From contig JADZER010000030.1 in assembly GCA_020850415.1 (NCBI GenBank), forward strand, positions 62,001 through 126,000: a DNA stretch of 64,000 nt, written 5' to 3'. A program made the translations under genes and the position numbers. This document shows positions 41,385 through 49,976 of the stretch, in pieces (positions within the stretch are counted from its first letter, which is position 1; every line of letters begins with the position of its first letter). This DNA comes from Phycisphaerales bacterium (GTDB lineage Bacteria; Planctomycetota; Phycisphaerae; Phycisphaerales; UBA1924). The notes under the pieces are model-generated. The model was given only the letters and a program-made list of their open reading frames with translations, had not been told where the DNA came from and ran no database searches.

Positions 41385-42470
41385 CTACCACCGCTCGTTA
41401 TCGCTCGCGGGCGAGAGGTCCCACGGCTCGCGGCTCTCGCCATCGATGGTGGTCCCGCCGTGGACGACCGTGCGCGTGCCGGGCAGGAAGCTCTGCGGGA
41501 AGGTCGGCGTGATGGCGCTGGCCTCGTCGAGGGCGACGGCGTGCTCGGGGCTGAGGGTGATGTCGAGGGCGCCGAGGTTGTCCTCGAGCTGCTGGGGCGT
41601 GCGGGCGCCGATGATGGTGCTGGTCACGCCGGGCCGCCCCTGCACCCAGGCGAGGGCGACCTGGGCGGTGGTCGCGCCGACTTGCCCGGCGATCTCGGCG
41701 CACTTCTCGACGATCGAGAGGTTGCGGTCGGTCAGGTGGTTGCGGATGCCGTCGCCGCGCCCGGGGTCGACGGTCTCGCGGTTGGCGCGGGTGTACTTGC
41801 CGCTGAGGACGCCGTACTTGAGGGGCGACCAGGGGGTGACGCCCATGCCCAGCTCGCGGGCCATGGGGATCAGCTCGTTCTCGACGGTGCGCTGGACGAG
41901 GGAGTACTCGATCTGGAGGGCGATCAGGGGGGTGAAGCCGCGGAAGTGGGCGAGGGTCTGGGCTTGTGCGCACTTCCAGGCGGGTGTGTCGCTGAAGCCG
42001 ATGTAGCGGACCTTGCCGGCGCGGACGAGGTCGTCCATGGCGCGGAGGGTCTCCTCGATGGGGGTGAGGTGATCCCAGAAGTGCATCCAGTAGAGGTCGA
42101 TCGAGTCGGTCTGGAGCCGGCGGAGCGACTGCTCGCACGCGGCGACCATGCTCTTGCGCCCGGCCCCGCCGCCGTTGGGGTCGCCCCGGTAGAGGTTGCC
42201 GAGGAACTTGGTGGCGATGACGAGGCGGTCACGCTTGGCGGGGTGGCGGCCGATGTGGTCGCCGATGATCTGCTCGGAGTGGCCCTTGGTGTAGATGTTG
42301 GCGGTGTCGATGAAGTTGCCGCCTCGGTCGGTGTAGGCGTCGAGGATGCGGCATGAGTCTTCGACGCTGGAGCCCCAGCCCCAGTCCTCGCCGAAGGTCA
42401 TGGTGCCGAGGCAGAAGGGGCTGACGCGGAGGCCTGAGCGGCCGAGGGTGAGGTAGCGGTTCAGGGGCAT
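41385..42470 (-). CDS. aldo/keto reductase
   Basis: A 361-aa NADPH-dependent oxidoreductase with TIM-barrel motifs: 'RVSPFCLGTMTFGEDWGWG', 'NFIDTANIYTKGHSEQIIGDHI' (catalytic Asp and Tyr), 'LVIATKFLGNLYRG' (catalytic Lys), 'SIDLYWMHFWDHLTPIEETLRAMDDLVRAGKVRYIGFSD', 'QIEYSLVQRTVENELIPMARELGMGVTPWSPL' and the NADP loop 'IIGARTPQQLEDNLGAL'. The substrate is not predictable. GGAGGA lies eight bases upstream of ATG 42470. Its start is almost back-to-back with the divergent zinc-ribbon gene, so both promoters share the 42471-42534 gap. Confidence 0.96.
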   Translation of the reverse strand: MPLNRYLTLGRSGLRVSPFCLGTMTFGEDWGWGSSVEDSCRILDAYTDRGGNFIDTANIYTKGHSEQIIGDHIGRHPAKRDRLVIATKFLGNLYRGDPNGGGAGRKSMVAACEQSLRRLQTDSIDLYWMHFWDHLTPIEETLRAMDDLVRAGKVRYIGFSDTPAWKCAQAQTLAHFRGFTPLIALQIEYSLVQRTVENELIPMARELGMGVTPWSPLKYGVLSGKYTRANRETVDPGRGDGIRNHLTDRNLSIVEKCAEIAGQVGATTAQVALAWVQGRPGVTSTIIGARTPQQLEDNLGALDITLSPEHAVALDEASAITPTFPQSFLPGTRTVVHGGTTIDGESREPWDLSPASDNERW

Positions 42471-42534
42471 GGGTGGTTCCTCCATTGAGTCTCGCCGGGC
42501 TCGCGTCGGGACTGTAGACTCAGCGAGGACCGCC

Positions 42535-43059
42535 ATGGCACGCCTGCGATACCTCACCGGCAAGCTCGAAGACGACCGCGGCGTGTGCCACGCGCAGAAG
42601 CCCGTGCATATCAAGGACCGGTCGTCGTTCCGACTCCAGGGCTGGTTCAGGCCGTCGGTCCCGTACGGCGAGGGCTCCGACCCGTGCCATCTGCGGGCGA
42701 TGCTCGAGCGCCAGGCCATCGGCCGCCGCGCGATGGAGAACGGGCCGAACCGCGTGCTGCTTGGTGTCATCGCTCTGATCTTCGTGGCCGGGGCGGCGGC
42801 CGTTTGGTCTGAATCGAGGGGCATCGCCATCCTCTCTCTCTGCATGCCGGGGCTCGCTCTACTCGTGGATGCAACGGACCGGCGGCGGTTCCGTCATCGA
42901 TACGAGCGGGTCCGCATTCTGCCCCCCGCCTGCCTTGCGTGCCTGTACGAACTCTCCGGCCTCACCACCGAGCCCGACGGCTGCACCATCTGCCCCGAGT
43001 GCGGGGCCGCGTGGCGGCTCTCGCTCGCGACGGCTGAGCCGCCGACGAACCCCCCCTGA
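42535..43059 (+). CDS. membrane protein with C-terminal zinc ribbon
   Basis: A 174-aa protein of unknown function. One or two hydrophobic segments ('GVIALIFVAGAAAVWSESRGIAILSLCMPGLALLV') precede a zinc ribbon 'PACLACLYELSGLTTEPDGCTICPECGAAWR', with C-x2-C...C-x2-C. This kind of C-terminal ribbon after membrane helices is common in planctomycetes and has no known role. ATG 42535 is preferred over 42469, whose product would begin with non-conserved residues. It starts a run of related genes (42535, 43073, 44132). Confidence 0.8.
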   Translation: MARLRYLTGKLEDDRGVCHAQKPVHIKDRSSFRLQGWFRPSVPYGEGSDPCHLRAMLERQAIGRRAMENGPNRVLLGVIALIFVAGAAAVWSESRGIAILSLCMPGLALLVDATDRRRFRHRYERVRILPPACLACLYELSGLTTEPDGCTICPECGAAWRLSLATAEPPTNPP

Positions 43060-43072
43060 TACACTGGCCCCC

Positions 43073-44125
43073 GTGGCACGCCCGCCGCCCATCACCGACG
43101 ATCGCGCGCAGCCGGTGCCGATCTTCGACCTCGAACGGATGCGCGGGTCGCCGGCGCTGTCGCACCCGGAGACTGCGTTTGTGGTCCGGCGTGCGGGGGC
43201 CGAGTTCGTTCTCGGCGGGCGCGTGCCGCTGCGGATCGCCAGCTGGGGCGTCGGGCTCTGCGTGTTCTTCCTCTTCGTGTTCCTGGTGGCGACGGGCATG
43301 TCCCCCTTGCTGTCGTTCGGCCTCGGCATCGCACTGTTTGTGCTCCTTCGCCTGCTCTACGCCCCGGTGCTGCGGCGCACGCGCGCCGGCTGGCGGAGTG
43401 AGAGCGTCATCCGCCAGGTGCTCAGGGTCGGCGTCTGCCCCTCATGCGGGTACGACCTCGCCGGACTACCGGCCGACGGGGACGGGTGCGTCCGCTGCGC
43501 CGAGTGCGGCTCGGCGTGGCGTGCCGATCGCATTGGTCGCGCCGAGCCTCTGGACAAAGCCGCGCCTTGCTGGACGCTGGGCACGGGGGGACTCCTGGGT
43601 GGCGCGAAGGCATATGTGCGCGATGCGCGGGACCGACGGGTGCCGATGCTTCAGGTCGATGCTCGCCAGATCCTCAAGTGGGATTGGCCTGAGCACCAAC
43701 GCCCCCATATCGCCGCGGCAATCGCCGGCGCGAAGCGAGCGACGCGGATCAGTCGATGGGCCGGGTTCGCACTGATGCTCTGCGGCGTCCAGGCGGGCAT
43801 CGTCGTCTTCATGCTCATGATGATCTATGCCGCATTCACGACGCCCGGCCCTGTCAGCGTCTCCGAGGCCGCGGGGTTGTCACTTGTGGTCTGCATCCCA
43901 CTCTACCTGTTCGTTCTACTGGCCCTGTTCGGTCTGTCAGGTCCGGACCTGCTCAAGTCCCGGCGAGCCACCCGGGCCTTCGCTTGTACCGGCATCTGCC
44001 CGAGCTGCTTTGCCGACCTCACGAAGGCCACTCCCGAGCGGGACGGCTGCAGCCTCTGCCCGGGATGCGGGGCGGCGTGGAAGATCTCGCCCCAGCCCGC
44101 ACCCCCCGACGCCACCACCGCCTGA
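43073..44125 (+). CDS. membrane protein with two zinc ribbons
   Basis: A 350-aa protein from GTG 43073 (ATG 43139 is an alternative). It has two similar halves: a pair of hydrophobic segments followed by a zinc ribbon each. Ribbon 1 is 'VCPSCGYDLAGLPADGDGCVRCAECGSAWR' and ribbon 2 is 'ICPSCFADLTKATPERDGCSLCPGCGAAWK'. The internal repetition suggests duplication of a unit like the single-ribbon neighbour at 42535. Function is unknown; the ribbons should face the cytoplasm if they bind zinc. The gene starts 14 bp after the upstream gene and is likely co-transcribed. Confidence 0.82.
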   Translation: MARPPPITDDRAQPVPIFDLERMRGSPALSHPETAFVVRRAGAEFVLGGRVPLRIASWGVGLCVFFLFVFLVATGMSPLLSFGLGIALFVLLRLLYAPVLRRTRAGWRSESVIRQVLRVGVCPSCGYDLAGLPADGDGCVRCAECGSAWRADRIGRAEPLDKAAPCWTLGTGGLLGGAKAYVRDARDRRVPMLQVDARQILKWDWPEHQRPHIAAAIAGAKRATRISRWAGFALMLCGVQAGIVVFMLMMIYAAFTTPGPVSVSEAAGLSLVVCIPLYLFVLLALFGLSGPDLLKSRRATRAFACTGICPSCFADLTKATPERDGCSLCPGCGAAWKISPQPAPPDATTA

Positions 44126-44131
44126 GCCGCC

Positions 44132-44980
44132 ATGCCCCGCCTCGCCCGCTCCATCCTGCTCGGCATGCTCACGACGCTCGCCCTCGCCTGGCTGCTCGCG
44201 GCGTTGGTTCCCGTGCCGATGTATCCGAGGCGGGTCGCCCGCGTGTGGCTTGACCGCGATGGGCGCGCGGTGAGCAGCGCGGAGGTCTCGCTCCCCGGCG
44301 TGCTCGACATCTGGTGGGACGATGTCAAGGTCCCCCCGGGAGCGACCGAGGGGCAGGCGGTCTCCGCTCAGCGCGACCACCTGGACACCCTCGCCGCCGA
44401 GCGCCGCGGCACCGGGCAGCAGATGCGCCGGCGCGAGGGCCCGCCGCCGCTGGGCACTTTCCGCGGGGAGACCCCCGCCGACGCCCGGTCCATCGGCTCG
44501 GACACGGCGTTCGGCCTGCCCTTCCCGTGCCTGTGGTACAGCGTCCGGTCGCAGGTCCGGAACAACGCCCTCGTCGGCGAGACGCTCGTCGGGGGCATCC
44601 CCCTCTCAGGGGTGCCCTCGGCGCGCGGGCGGGACTTTCGCGCCCTGCCGCTGCGCCCCGCGTGGCTGCGCCTCGGCGCGAACATCGCGTTCTGGTCGCT
44701 CGCGTGGTGGCTGGCGGGCGCGGCGGTGGCGTGGCGCCGGGGGCGACGGCGGCGCCGTCGCGGCCAGTGCGAACGCTGCGGGTACAGCCTGGCCGGCCTC
44801 GCGGGCGGCTCATCCACCCCACCGGCCTGTCCGGAATGTGGCGCGGCCCGGCCGGGTGTGACGGCGGGACGGCGTAACGGTGTAAACAAACCCGCCCGGC
44901 GCGATCGGCCGGGAACCGCTCGATCTCCCTCCCCGCCCCGACCGATCCCTCCTTCGGAGGGCCGCGCCAATGGATCTTGA
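44132..44980 (+). CDS. exported/membrane protein with zinc ribbon near C-terminus
   Basis: A 282-aa protein with an N-terminal signal or anchor ('LARSILLGMLTTLALAWLLAALVPV'), a periplasmic-looking region, and a second membrane segment ('ANIAFWSLAWWLAGAAVAW') followed by an Arg-rich stop. A zinc ribbon follows ('QCERCGYSLAGLAGG...CPECGAARPG'), then a basic low-complexity tail of 30 or so residues. The C-x2-C-G-Y-S-L-A-G-L signature is typical of planctomycetes. Third in the run of ribbon proteins; no function known. Confidence 0.8.
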   Translation: MPRLARSILLGMLTTLALAWLLAALVPVPMYPRRVARVWLDRDGRAVSSAEVSLPGVLDIWWDDVKVPPGATEGQAVSAQRDHLDTLAAERRGTGQQMRRREGPPPLGTFRGETPADARSIGSDTAFGLPFPCLWYSVRSQVRNNALVGETLVGGIPLSGVPSARGRDFRALPLRPAWLRLGANIAFWSLAWWLAGAAVAWRRGRRRRRRGQCERCGYSLAGLAGGSSTPPACPECGAARPGVTAGRRNGVNKPARRDRPGTARSPSPPRPIPPSEGRANGS

Positions 44981-45188
44981 CCACCCCGCCGTCCTGTTCT
45001 CGGGCCTCATCCTCGGCGCCATCGGCGCCGGATTCTTCATCTACGGCAAGAAGCAGGGGCGTCTGGACTGCCTCGCGGTCGGGGTGGTGCTGAGCGTGGT
45101 GCCGTTTCTCGCCCACTCGCTGCTGGTGCTCTGGGGCGTCGCGGCGCTGTGCCTTGGCGGGATGTTCGCCCAATCGCGGGTGGGATAA
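44970..45188 (+). CDS. small membrane protein
   Basis: A 72-aa protein with two hydrophobic helices ('HPAVLFSGLILGAIGAGFFIYG' and 'LDCLAVGVVLSVVPFLAHSLLVLWGVAALCLGGMF') joined by 'KKQGRLD'. GGAGG lies nine bases before ATG 44970, which overlaps the previous gene's stop by eleven bases. Proteins of this shape are common in planctomycetes. Role unknown; its gene precedes the metal-transport operon but is separated from it by an operator-containing gap. Confidence 0.72.
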   Translation: MDLDHPAVLFSGLILGAIGAGFFIYGKKQGRLDCLAVGVVLSVVPFLAHSLLVLWGVAALCLGGMFAQSRVG

Positions 45189-45238
45189 CCCCTGAGCGGC
45201 CGGGCGGCCGGGCGGCCCGGTCTTCCGCTTGCCCGGAG

Positions 45239-45256
45239 TTGTAGCCATGACTACAA
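45239..45256. promoter_or_regulatory. perfect inverted-repeat operator TTGTAG-N6-CTACAA upstream of metal ABC operon
   Basis: An 18-bp perfect palindrome lies 43 bases before the substrate-binding protein gene, in the middle of a G/C-rich gap. Its size and A/T-rich half-sites suit a DtxR/MntR- or Fur/Zur-type repressor. The regulator is not encoded nearby unless the fused permease domains serve. Confidence 0.65.
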
Positions 45257-45298
45257 TTCGGGGCGGGCGCGATCCACCCCCGCCCGGAGCCCGGCAAC

Positions 45299-46324
45299 AT
45301 GCACCACAGACGCCACCACCGCCGCCACCACGGCAGAGTCGCCCGATGCCTCCACGCCCTCACGCTCGCCTTCGGCGCGGCCCTGGCGGGCTGCGGCCCG
45401 GGCGCGACGCCCGAGCCCGGCGGCGCGGGTGGTGACCAAGCCGGGCCCTACACCATCGCGACAACCGTCGGCATGATCTCCGACATCGCACAGGAAGTCG
45501 CCGGGGACCGGGCCACGGTCGGGGGGCTCATCGGCCCGGGGGTGGACCCCCACCTCTACCGCCCGACCCGCACGGATGTCCAGAAGCTGCTCGACGCGGA
45601 TGTGGTCCTCTACAACGGGCTGCTGCTCGAGGGCAAGATGACCGACTCGCTCATCCGGGCCGCCAACGCCGGCAAGCGGGTGCACGCGGTCACCGAGCTG
45701 ATGGATGAGCAGTACCTGCTGGAGCCCGCGGAGTTTGCCGGGCATCACGACCCGCATGTGTGGATGGACCCCGCGGCGTGGGCCAAGGCGGTGGAGGTCG
45801 TGCGCGACCGGCTGAGCGAGTACGACCCCGAGGGCGCGGCGGCCTACAGCGCCAACGCCGGGGCGTATCTGACGCAGCTCGGCGCGCTCGACGCGTACGC
45901 CGCGGGGGTGCTGGCGACCGTGCCGGAGGGCCAGCGTGTGCTGGTGACGGCCCACGACGCGTTCAACTACTTCGGTCGGCGGTTCGGGTTCGAGGTCGTG
46001 GGGATCCAGGGGCTCAGCACCGAGTCGGAGGCGGGTGTTCGCGATATCGAGCGGCTGGTGGACCTGCTCGTCGAGCGGAAGGTGGGCGCGGTGTTCGTCG
46101 AGTCGACGGTCTCGGAGCGGAACATCAACGCGCTGATCGCCGGGGCGAAGGCCCGCGGCCACACCGTCGTGATCGGTGGCGAGTTGTTCAGCGACGCGAT
46201 GGGCGACGCCGGGACCTACGAGGGGACCTATATCGGCATGATCGACCACAATGTGACCACCATCGCCCGCGCCCTCGGGGGCCAGGCGCCTGATCGCGGC
46301 ATGCAGGGGAGGCTCTCCCCGTGA
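45299..46324 (+). CDS. metal ABC transporter substrate-binding lipoprotein (TroA-like, Mn/Zn)
   Basis: A 341-aa lipoprotein: His-rich N-terminus, lipobox 'ALAGC' (Cys32), then the cluster A-I solute-binding fold. Likely metal ligands are His85 ('PHLY'), His153 ('DPHVWMD'), His219 ('TAHDAF') and Asp316 ('MIDHN'). That H-H-H-D set is as in TroA, fitting Mn2+ or Zn2+ rather than the H-H-E-D set of PsaA. It delivers metal to the adjacent permeases. The next gene starts with a GTG overlapping its TGA. The upstream palindrome at 45239-45256 likely controls the whole operon. Confidence 0.95.
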   Translation: MHHRRHHRRHHGRVARCLHALTLAFGAALAGCGPGATPEPGGAGGDQAGPYTIATTVGMISDIAQEVAGDRATVGGLIGPGVDPHLYRPTRTDVQKLLDADVVLYNGLLLEGKMTDSLIRAANAGKRVHAVTELMDEQYLLEPAEFAGHHDPHVWMDPAAWAKAVEVVRDRLSEYDPEGAAAYSANAGAYLTQLGALDAYAAGVLATVPEGQRVLVTAHDAFNYFGRRFGFEVVGIQGLSTESEAGVRDIERLVDLLVERKVGAVFVESTVSERNINALIAGAKARGHTVVIGGELFSDAMGDAGTYEGTYIGMIDHNVTTIARALGGQAPDRGMQGRLSP

Positions 46325-47142
46325 ACGCCGCCGCGCCGCTGGCGCACACCGCCACCCTCGCGGATCGGCCGGAGCACTCGCCCGAGAGCCCGCTGTCGAT
46401 CCACGCGATGACCGTCGCGTATCACCGCAAGCCGGTGCTGTGGGATGTGGACTACGACGCGCCGGCCAACCGGCTGATCGCGATCGTGGGCCCCAACGGG
46501 GCGGGGAAGAGCACGCTGATCAAGGGGGCGATGGGGCTGGTACCCCGCGCGTCGGGGCTGGTCGAGTTCTGGGGGCAGCCCTACCGCGCCGCCCGGTCCA
46601 GGGTCGGCTATGTGCCTCAGCGAGAGACGGTCGACTGGGATTTCCCGGTCTCCGCGCTCGATGTTGTGTGCATGGGCCGGTATCGGTCGATCGGCTGGTG
46701 CCGCCCGGTGTCGGGGGCGCACAAGCGGGCGGCGATGGCGTGCCTCGACCGGGTCGGTCTGGCCGGGTACGCGGGCCGCCAGATCAGCCAGCTCTCCGGG
46801 GGACAGCAGCAGCGGGTGTTCCTCGCCCGGGCGCTGGCCCAGGAGGCCGACCTCTACTTCATGGACGAGCCCTTCGCCGGCGTCGACGCCGCGACCGAGC
46901 GGGCGATCGTCGAGGTGCTCCGCGAGCTGCGCGGTCGCGGCAAGACGGTCATCTGCGTGCACCACGACCTGCAGACGGTCGCCGACTACTTCGACGAGGT
47001 CATCCTGCTCAACATGCGCGTCGTCGCGGCGGGGCCGGTCCGGACCGTCTTCACCCGGGACAACCTGCACAAGACCTACGGCGGGCGGCTGACCCTGCTC
47101 TCCGAGGCGGCCGAGGCCATCGCCCGCGGCGAGGTCGGCTGA
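46321..47142 (+). CDS. metal ABC transporter ATP-binding protein
   Basis: A 273-aa ABC ATPase: Walker A 'GPNGAGKST', Q-loop '[20 protein letters not shown]', signature '[15 protein letters not shown]', Walker B '[12 protein letters not shown]', H-loop 'VHHDLQTV'. The Q-R-x-x-V-D-W-x-F-P stretch is typical of Mn/Zn/Fe (MntB/TroB/ZnuC) transporters. GTG 46321 overlaps the upstream stop (GTGA), and the permease follows by four bases. The first 28 or so residues before 'SIHAMTVAY' are an extra, non-conserved tail. Confidence 0.96.
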   Translation: MNAAAPLAHTATLADRPEHSPESPLSIHAMTVAYHRKPVLWDVDYDAPANRLIAIVGPNGAGKSTLIKGAMGLVPRASGLVEFWGQPYRAARSRVGYVPQRETVDWDFPVSALDVVCMGRYRSIGWCRPVSGAHKRAAMACLDRVGLAGYAGRQISQLSGGQQQRVFLARALAQEADLYFMDEPFAGVDAATERAIVEVLRELRGRGKTVICVHHDLQTVADYFDEVILLNMRVVAAGPVRTVFTRDNLHKTYGGRLTLLSEAAEAIARGEVG

Positions 47143-47145
47143 GCC

Positions 47146-48546
47146 ATGGACCCCGGCGCGATCCAGCCCGCTCCGCACGCCCCGCCCCCGGTCACGGGGT
47201 CGCTGGCGGAGGTCGCCGACGGCCTCCCCGGCGTGAGGGAGATCGTCGAGACCCTGACCCTCCGCGCGGGATTCAACACCAACACGGTGATCCTGGGCAC
47301 GACGCTGCTGGGGGTGGCGGCGGGGGTGATCGGCGTGTTCGCCCTGCTGCGGAAGCGCTCGCTGGTCACCGACGCCCTCAGCCACGCGACGCTGCCGGGG
47401 ATCGGCCTCGCCTTCCTCGGCGCCGGGGCGCTGGGGGTTGACGGGCGGTCGCTGCCGGTGCTGCTGGCCGGGGCCGCCGCGAGCGGGGTGCTCGGCGTCG
47501 TGTGCATCCAGGCCCTGCTGCGCTTCACGCGCCTGCGCGAGGACGCGGCGATCGGGATCGTCCTGAGCGTGTTCTTCGGGGCGGGGGTCGTGGTCCTGAG
47601 CTACATCCAGGCCAACGCCGCCTCGGGGGCGGCGGGGCTGAACAAGTTCATCTACGGCCAGACCGCGGCGATGGGCATGCGGGACGCCGCGCTCATGGCG
47701 TCGATCGCGGGCGGCGCGGTCGTCGTCGCGCTGCTCCTGCTCAAGGAGCTGACGCTGGTCTGCTTCGACGACGCCTTCGCCCGCGTGGGCGGGTGGCCCG
47801 TGGGGGCGATCGACCTGCTCATGATGGGGCTGGTCGTGCTCGTCACCGTCGCGGGGCTCCAGGCGGTCGGGCTCATCCTGGTTGTGGCGATGCTGATCAT
47901 CCCGCCGGTGGCGGCGAGGTTCTGGACCGAGCGCTTGTGGCTGCTCGTCGCGCTTTCTGGCGTCATCGGGGGCGCGAGCGGGTACCTCGGCTCGGTCGTG
48001 TCGGCGCTGCTGCCCCGCAAGCCCGCCGGCGCGGTGATCGTCCTCACCGCCGGAGCGGTATTCGCGTGCAGCATGCTGCTGGCCCCGGCGCGGGGCGTGC
48101 TGGCGGCGGGTCTGCGCATGGCGACGATGCGGGCCCGGATCGGCGCGGACCACACCCTCGAGGTGTGCTACGAGCTCTCCCTCGGCGGCGCGGCGATGTC
48201 GCGTGAACGGCTGTCGCGACTGGCCAGCGTCCGCGCCTGGCCGGGCTGGTACCGGTGGCTCATCGTCGCGACGCTGGAGCGACGCGGCCTGCTCAGCCGG
48301 ACACCGGACGGCGGGCTGCGCGCGAGCGAGGCGGGGCTCGCCCGGGGCGCCCGCGTCAGCCGCAACCACCGTCTGTGGGAGCAGTACCTCATCAGCCACG
48401 CCGACATCGCGCCGAGCCATGTGGACTGGTCGGCGGACCAGGTCGAGCATGTCCTCTCCGACGAGCTGATCGCCCAGCTCGAGTCGGCCCTCGGGGCCCG
48501 GGGCGTCACGGTGCCCGGCGCCGGCCCGGGGAGGGCCGCCCCATGA
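47146..48546 (+). CDS. metal ABC transporter permease with C-terminal DtxR/MntR-like regulator domain
   Basis: A 466-aa protein. Residues 35-320 or so form an eight- to nine-helix permease of the TroCD/ZnuB family ('TTLLGVAAGVIGVFALLRKRSLVTDALSHATLPG', 'LREDAAIGIVLSVFFGAGVVVLSYIQ', 'VAGLQAVGLILVVAMLIIPPVAARFW'). A cytoplasmic part follows with a winged-helix-like segment ('MSRERLSRLASVRAWPGWYRWLIVATLERRGLLSRTPDGGLRASEAG') and 'VSRNHRLWEQYLISHADIAPSHVDWSADQVEHVLSDELIAQLE', the metal-binding/dimerisation pattern of DtxR/MntR. This would put a metal sensor on the transporter itself. Confidence 0.92.
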   Translation: MDPGAIQPAPHAPPPVTGSLAEVADGLPGVREIVETLTLRAGFNTNTVILGTTLLGVAAGVIGVFALLRKRSLVTDALSHATLPGIGLAFLGAGALGVDGRSLPVLLAGAAASGVLGVVCIQALLRFTRLREDAAIGIVLSVFFGAGVVVLSYIQANAASGAAGLNKFIYGQTAAMGMRDAALMASIAGGAVVVALLLLKELTLVCFDDAFARVGGWPVGAIDLLMMGLVVLVTVAGLQAVGLILVVAMLIIPPVAARFWTERLWLLVALSGVIGGASGYLGSVVSALLPRKPAGAVIVLTAGAVFACSMLLAPARGVLAAGLRMATMRARIGADHTLEVCYELSLGGAAMSRERLSRLASVRAWPGWYRWLIVATLERRGLLSRTPDGGLRASEAGLARGARVSRNHRLWEQYLISHADIAPSHVDWSADQVEHVLSDELIAQLESALGARGVTVPGAGPGRAAP

Positions 48547-49868
48547 ACGGCTTTGGCATCGGCGCCGATCTGTTCCCGCTGCTCGCCGCTGTCCTCGCGG
48601 CGCTGACCTGCGGGCTGCTCGGTAACTTCCTCGTGCTCCGGCGCCTGAGCCTCATGGGCGACGCGATCAGCCACAGCGTGCTCCCGGGGCTTGTGATCGC
48701 GTTCCTGATCGCCGCGTCGCGCAGCCCGCTGGTCATGTTCCTCGGCGCCGCCGTCGCCGGCGTCGCGACTGTCGTGCTCGTCGAGCTCGTCAAGCGGCTC
48801 GGCCGGGTCGAGCCCGGCGCGGCCATGGGGGTGGTCTTCAGCGTGCTCTTCGCGCTGGGCGTCCTGCTCATCCGCCAGGTCGAGTCGCTCGGCAACATCG
48901 ACCTCGACGCCGACTGCGTGCTCCACGGCCAGCTCGAGACGCTGGCGTGGTTCGGCGCGCCGGACTCCTGGTCCGACCTCCTCAGCCCGGCGACGCTCGG
49001 CGCGGTGCCCCGCCAGGTCTGGACGCTGCTCGGGATGTTCGCGCTCGCCTCGGTCTTTGTCGCCGCCTTGTTCAAGGAGCTGCGCCTGGCGGCGTTCGAC
49101 CCGGCCCTGGCCACCTCGCAGGGCTTCAGCGCCCCGGCGCTGCACTACGCGTTGATGGTGCTCGTGGCCGGCGCGACCGTCGCATCGTTCGAGGCGGTCG
49201 GCTCCATCCTGGTCATCGCGATGCTCATCTGCCCCGCCGCGGCCGCCCGCCTGCTCACCGACCGGCTGCTCCCGCAGATCGCCGTAAGCCTCCTGGCGGC
49301 CCTGGTGGCGGCGGCGGGCGGCTACCTGGGCGCGACGGCGGTCCCCGGCGCCTTCGGGCTGGGGGCGGTCAACGCGGCGGGCTCGATGAGCGTGGCGGCC
49401 GGCGTGCTGGTCGCCGGCGCCGTCGTCGCGTCGCCCCGGCACGGCCTGGTCTCGTCTTGGCTCCGCCGGCGGGCGCTGGCGCTCTCGGTGGCGCGCGATG
49501 ACCTGCTCGCCGGGCTCTACCGGGCTGCCGAGTCCGGCGCCCCGACCCCTGCCCACACCGGCTTGTCCGCCGTCCGGATGGCGCGGGCCTCGGGGAGCGC
49601 GAGGCGCGCCGGCCTGCTCAGCACCGGCGAGCCGGCCCGCCTTACCCCGGCCGGCGAGCACGCCGCACGGGAGGTCGTGCGCCGACACCGCCTCTGGGAG
49701 CACTATCTGGTGGAGGAGGCGGGGCTGGCGCCGGACCATGTGCACCCCACCGCCGAGAAGCTCGAGCACACGCCCCTGGCCCCCGCGGGCGACCCGGCGA
49801 CCGACCCGCACGGCCGCCCGATCCCTCCGGCCCTGGCGCCCGACCCGCCGAGCCGGGATATCTCTTGA
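48543..49868 (+). CDS. second metal ABC transporter permease with C-terminal DtxR/MntR-like domain
   Basis: A 441-aa protein. The permease part ('LGNFLVLRRLSLMGDAISHSVLPGLVIAFL', 'PGAAMGVVFSVLFALGVLLIRQ', 'ATVASFEAVGSILVIAMLICPAAAARLL') is a paralogue of the upstream permease. The C-terminal 110 or so residues again resemble a winged helix plus DtxR-type dimerisation segment ('GEHAAREVVRRHRLWEHYLVEEAGLAPDHVHPTAEKLEHT'), though with a shortened ending. Its ATG overlaps the upstream stop (ATGA), so expression is coupled. The two permeases probably form the heterodimeric channel. The downstream tRNA-Leu is on the other strand. Confidence 0.92.
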   Translation: MNGFGIGADLFPLLAAVLAALTCGLLGNFLVLRRLSLMGDAISHSVLPGLVIAFLIAASRSPLVMFLGAAVAGVATVVLVELVKRLGRVEPGAAMGVVFSVLFALGVLLIRQVESLGNIDLDADCVLHGQLETLAWFGAPDSWSDLLSPATLGAVPRQVWTLLGMFALASVFVAALFKELRLAAFDPALATSQGFSAPALHYALMVLVAGATVASFEAVGSILVIAMLICPAAAARLLTDRLLPQIAVSLLAALVAAAGGYLGATAVPGAFGLGAVNAAGSMSVAAGVLVAGAVVASPRHGLVSSWLRRRALALSVARDDLLAGLYRAAESGAPTPAHTGLSAVRMARASGSARRAGLLSTGEPARLTPAGEHAAREVVRRHRLWEHYLVEEAGLAPDHVHPTAEKLEHTPLAPAGDPATDPHGRPIPPALAPDPPSRDIS

Positions 49869-49869
49869 A

Positions 49870-49953
49870 TGCCGGAGGGGGGACTCGAACCCCCACTGGT
49901 GTTACCCAAGTGGATTTTGAATCCACCGCGTCTGCCAATTCCGCCACTCCGGC
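49870..49953 (-). tRNA. tRNA-Leu (anticodon CAA)
   Basis: A full cloverleaf on the minus strand: acceptor GCCGGAG/CTCCGGC, the D-loop 'TGGCGGAATTGGCAGACGC' with leucine-type G-G, anticodon stem GTGGA/TCCAC with loop TTCAAAA (CAA), a long variable arm ('TTGGGTAACACCAG'), the T-arm GGGGGTTCGAGTCCCCC and discriminator A. CCA is not encoded. Confidence 0.95.
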
Positions 49954-49976
49954 CGCGGGGCAATGGTATGGGCGGG

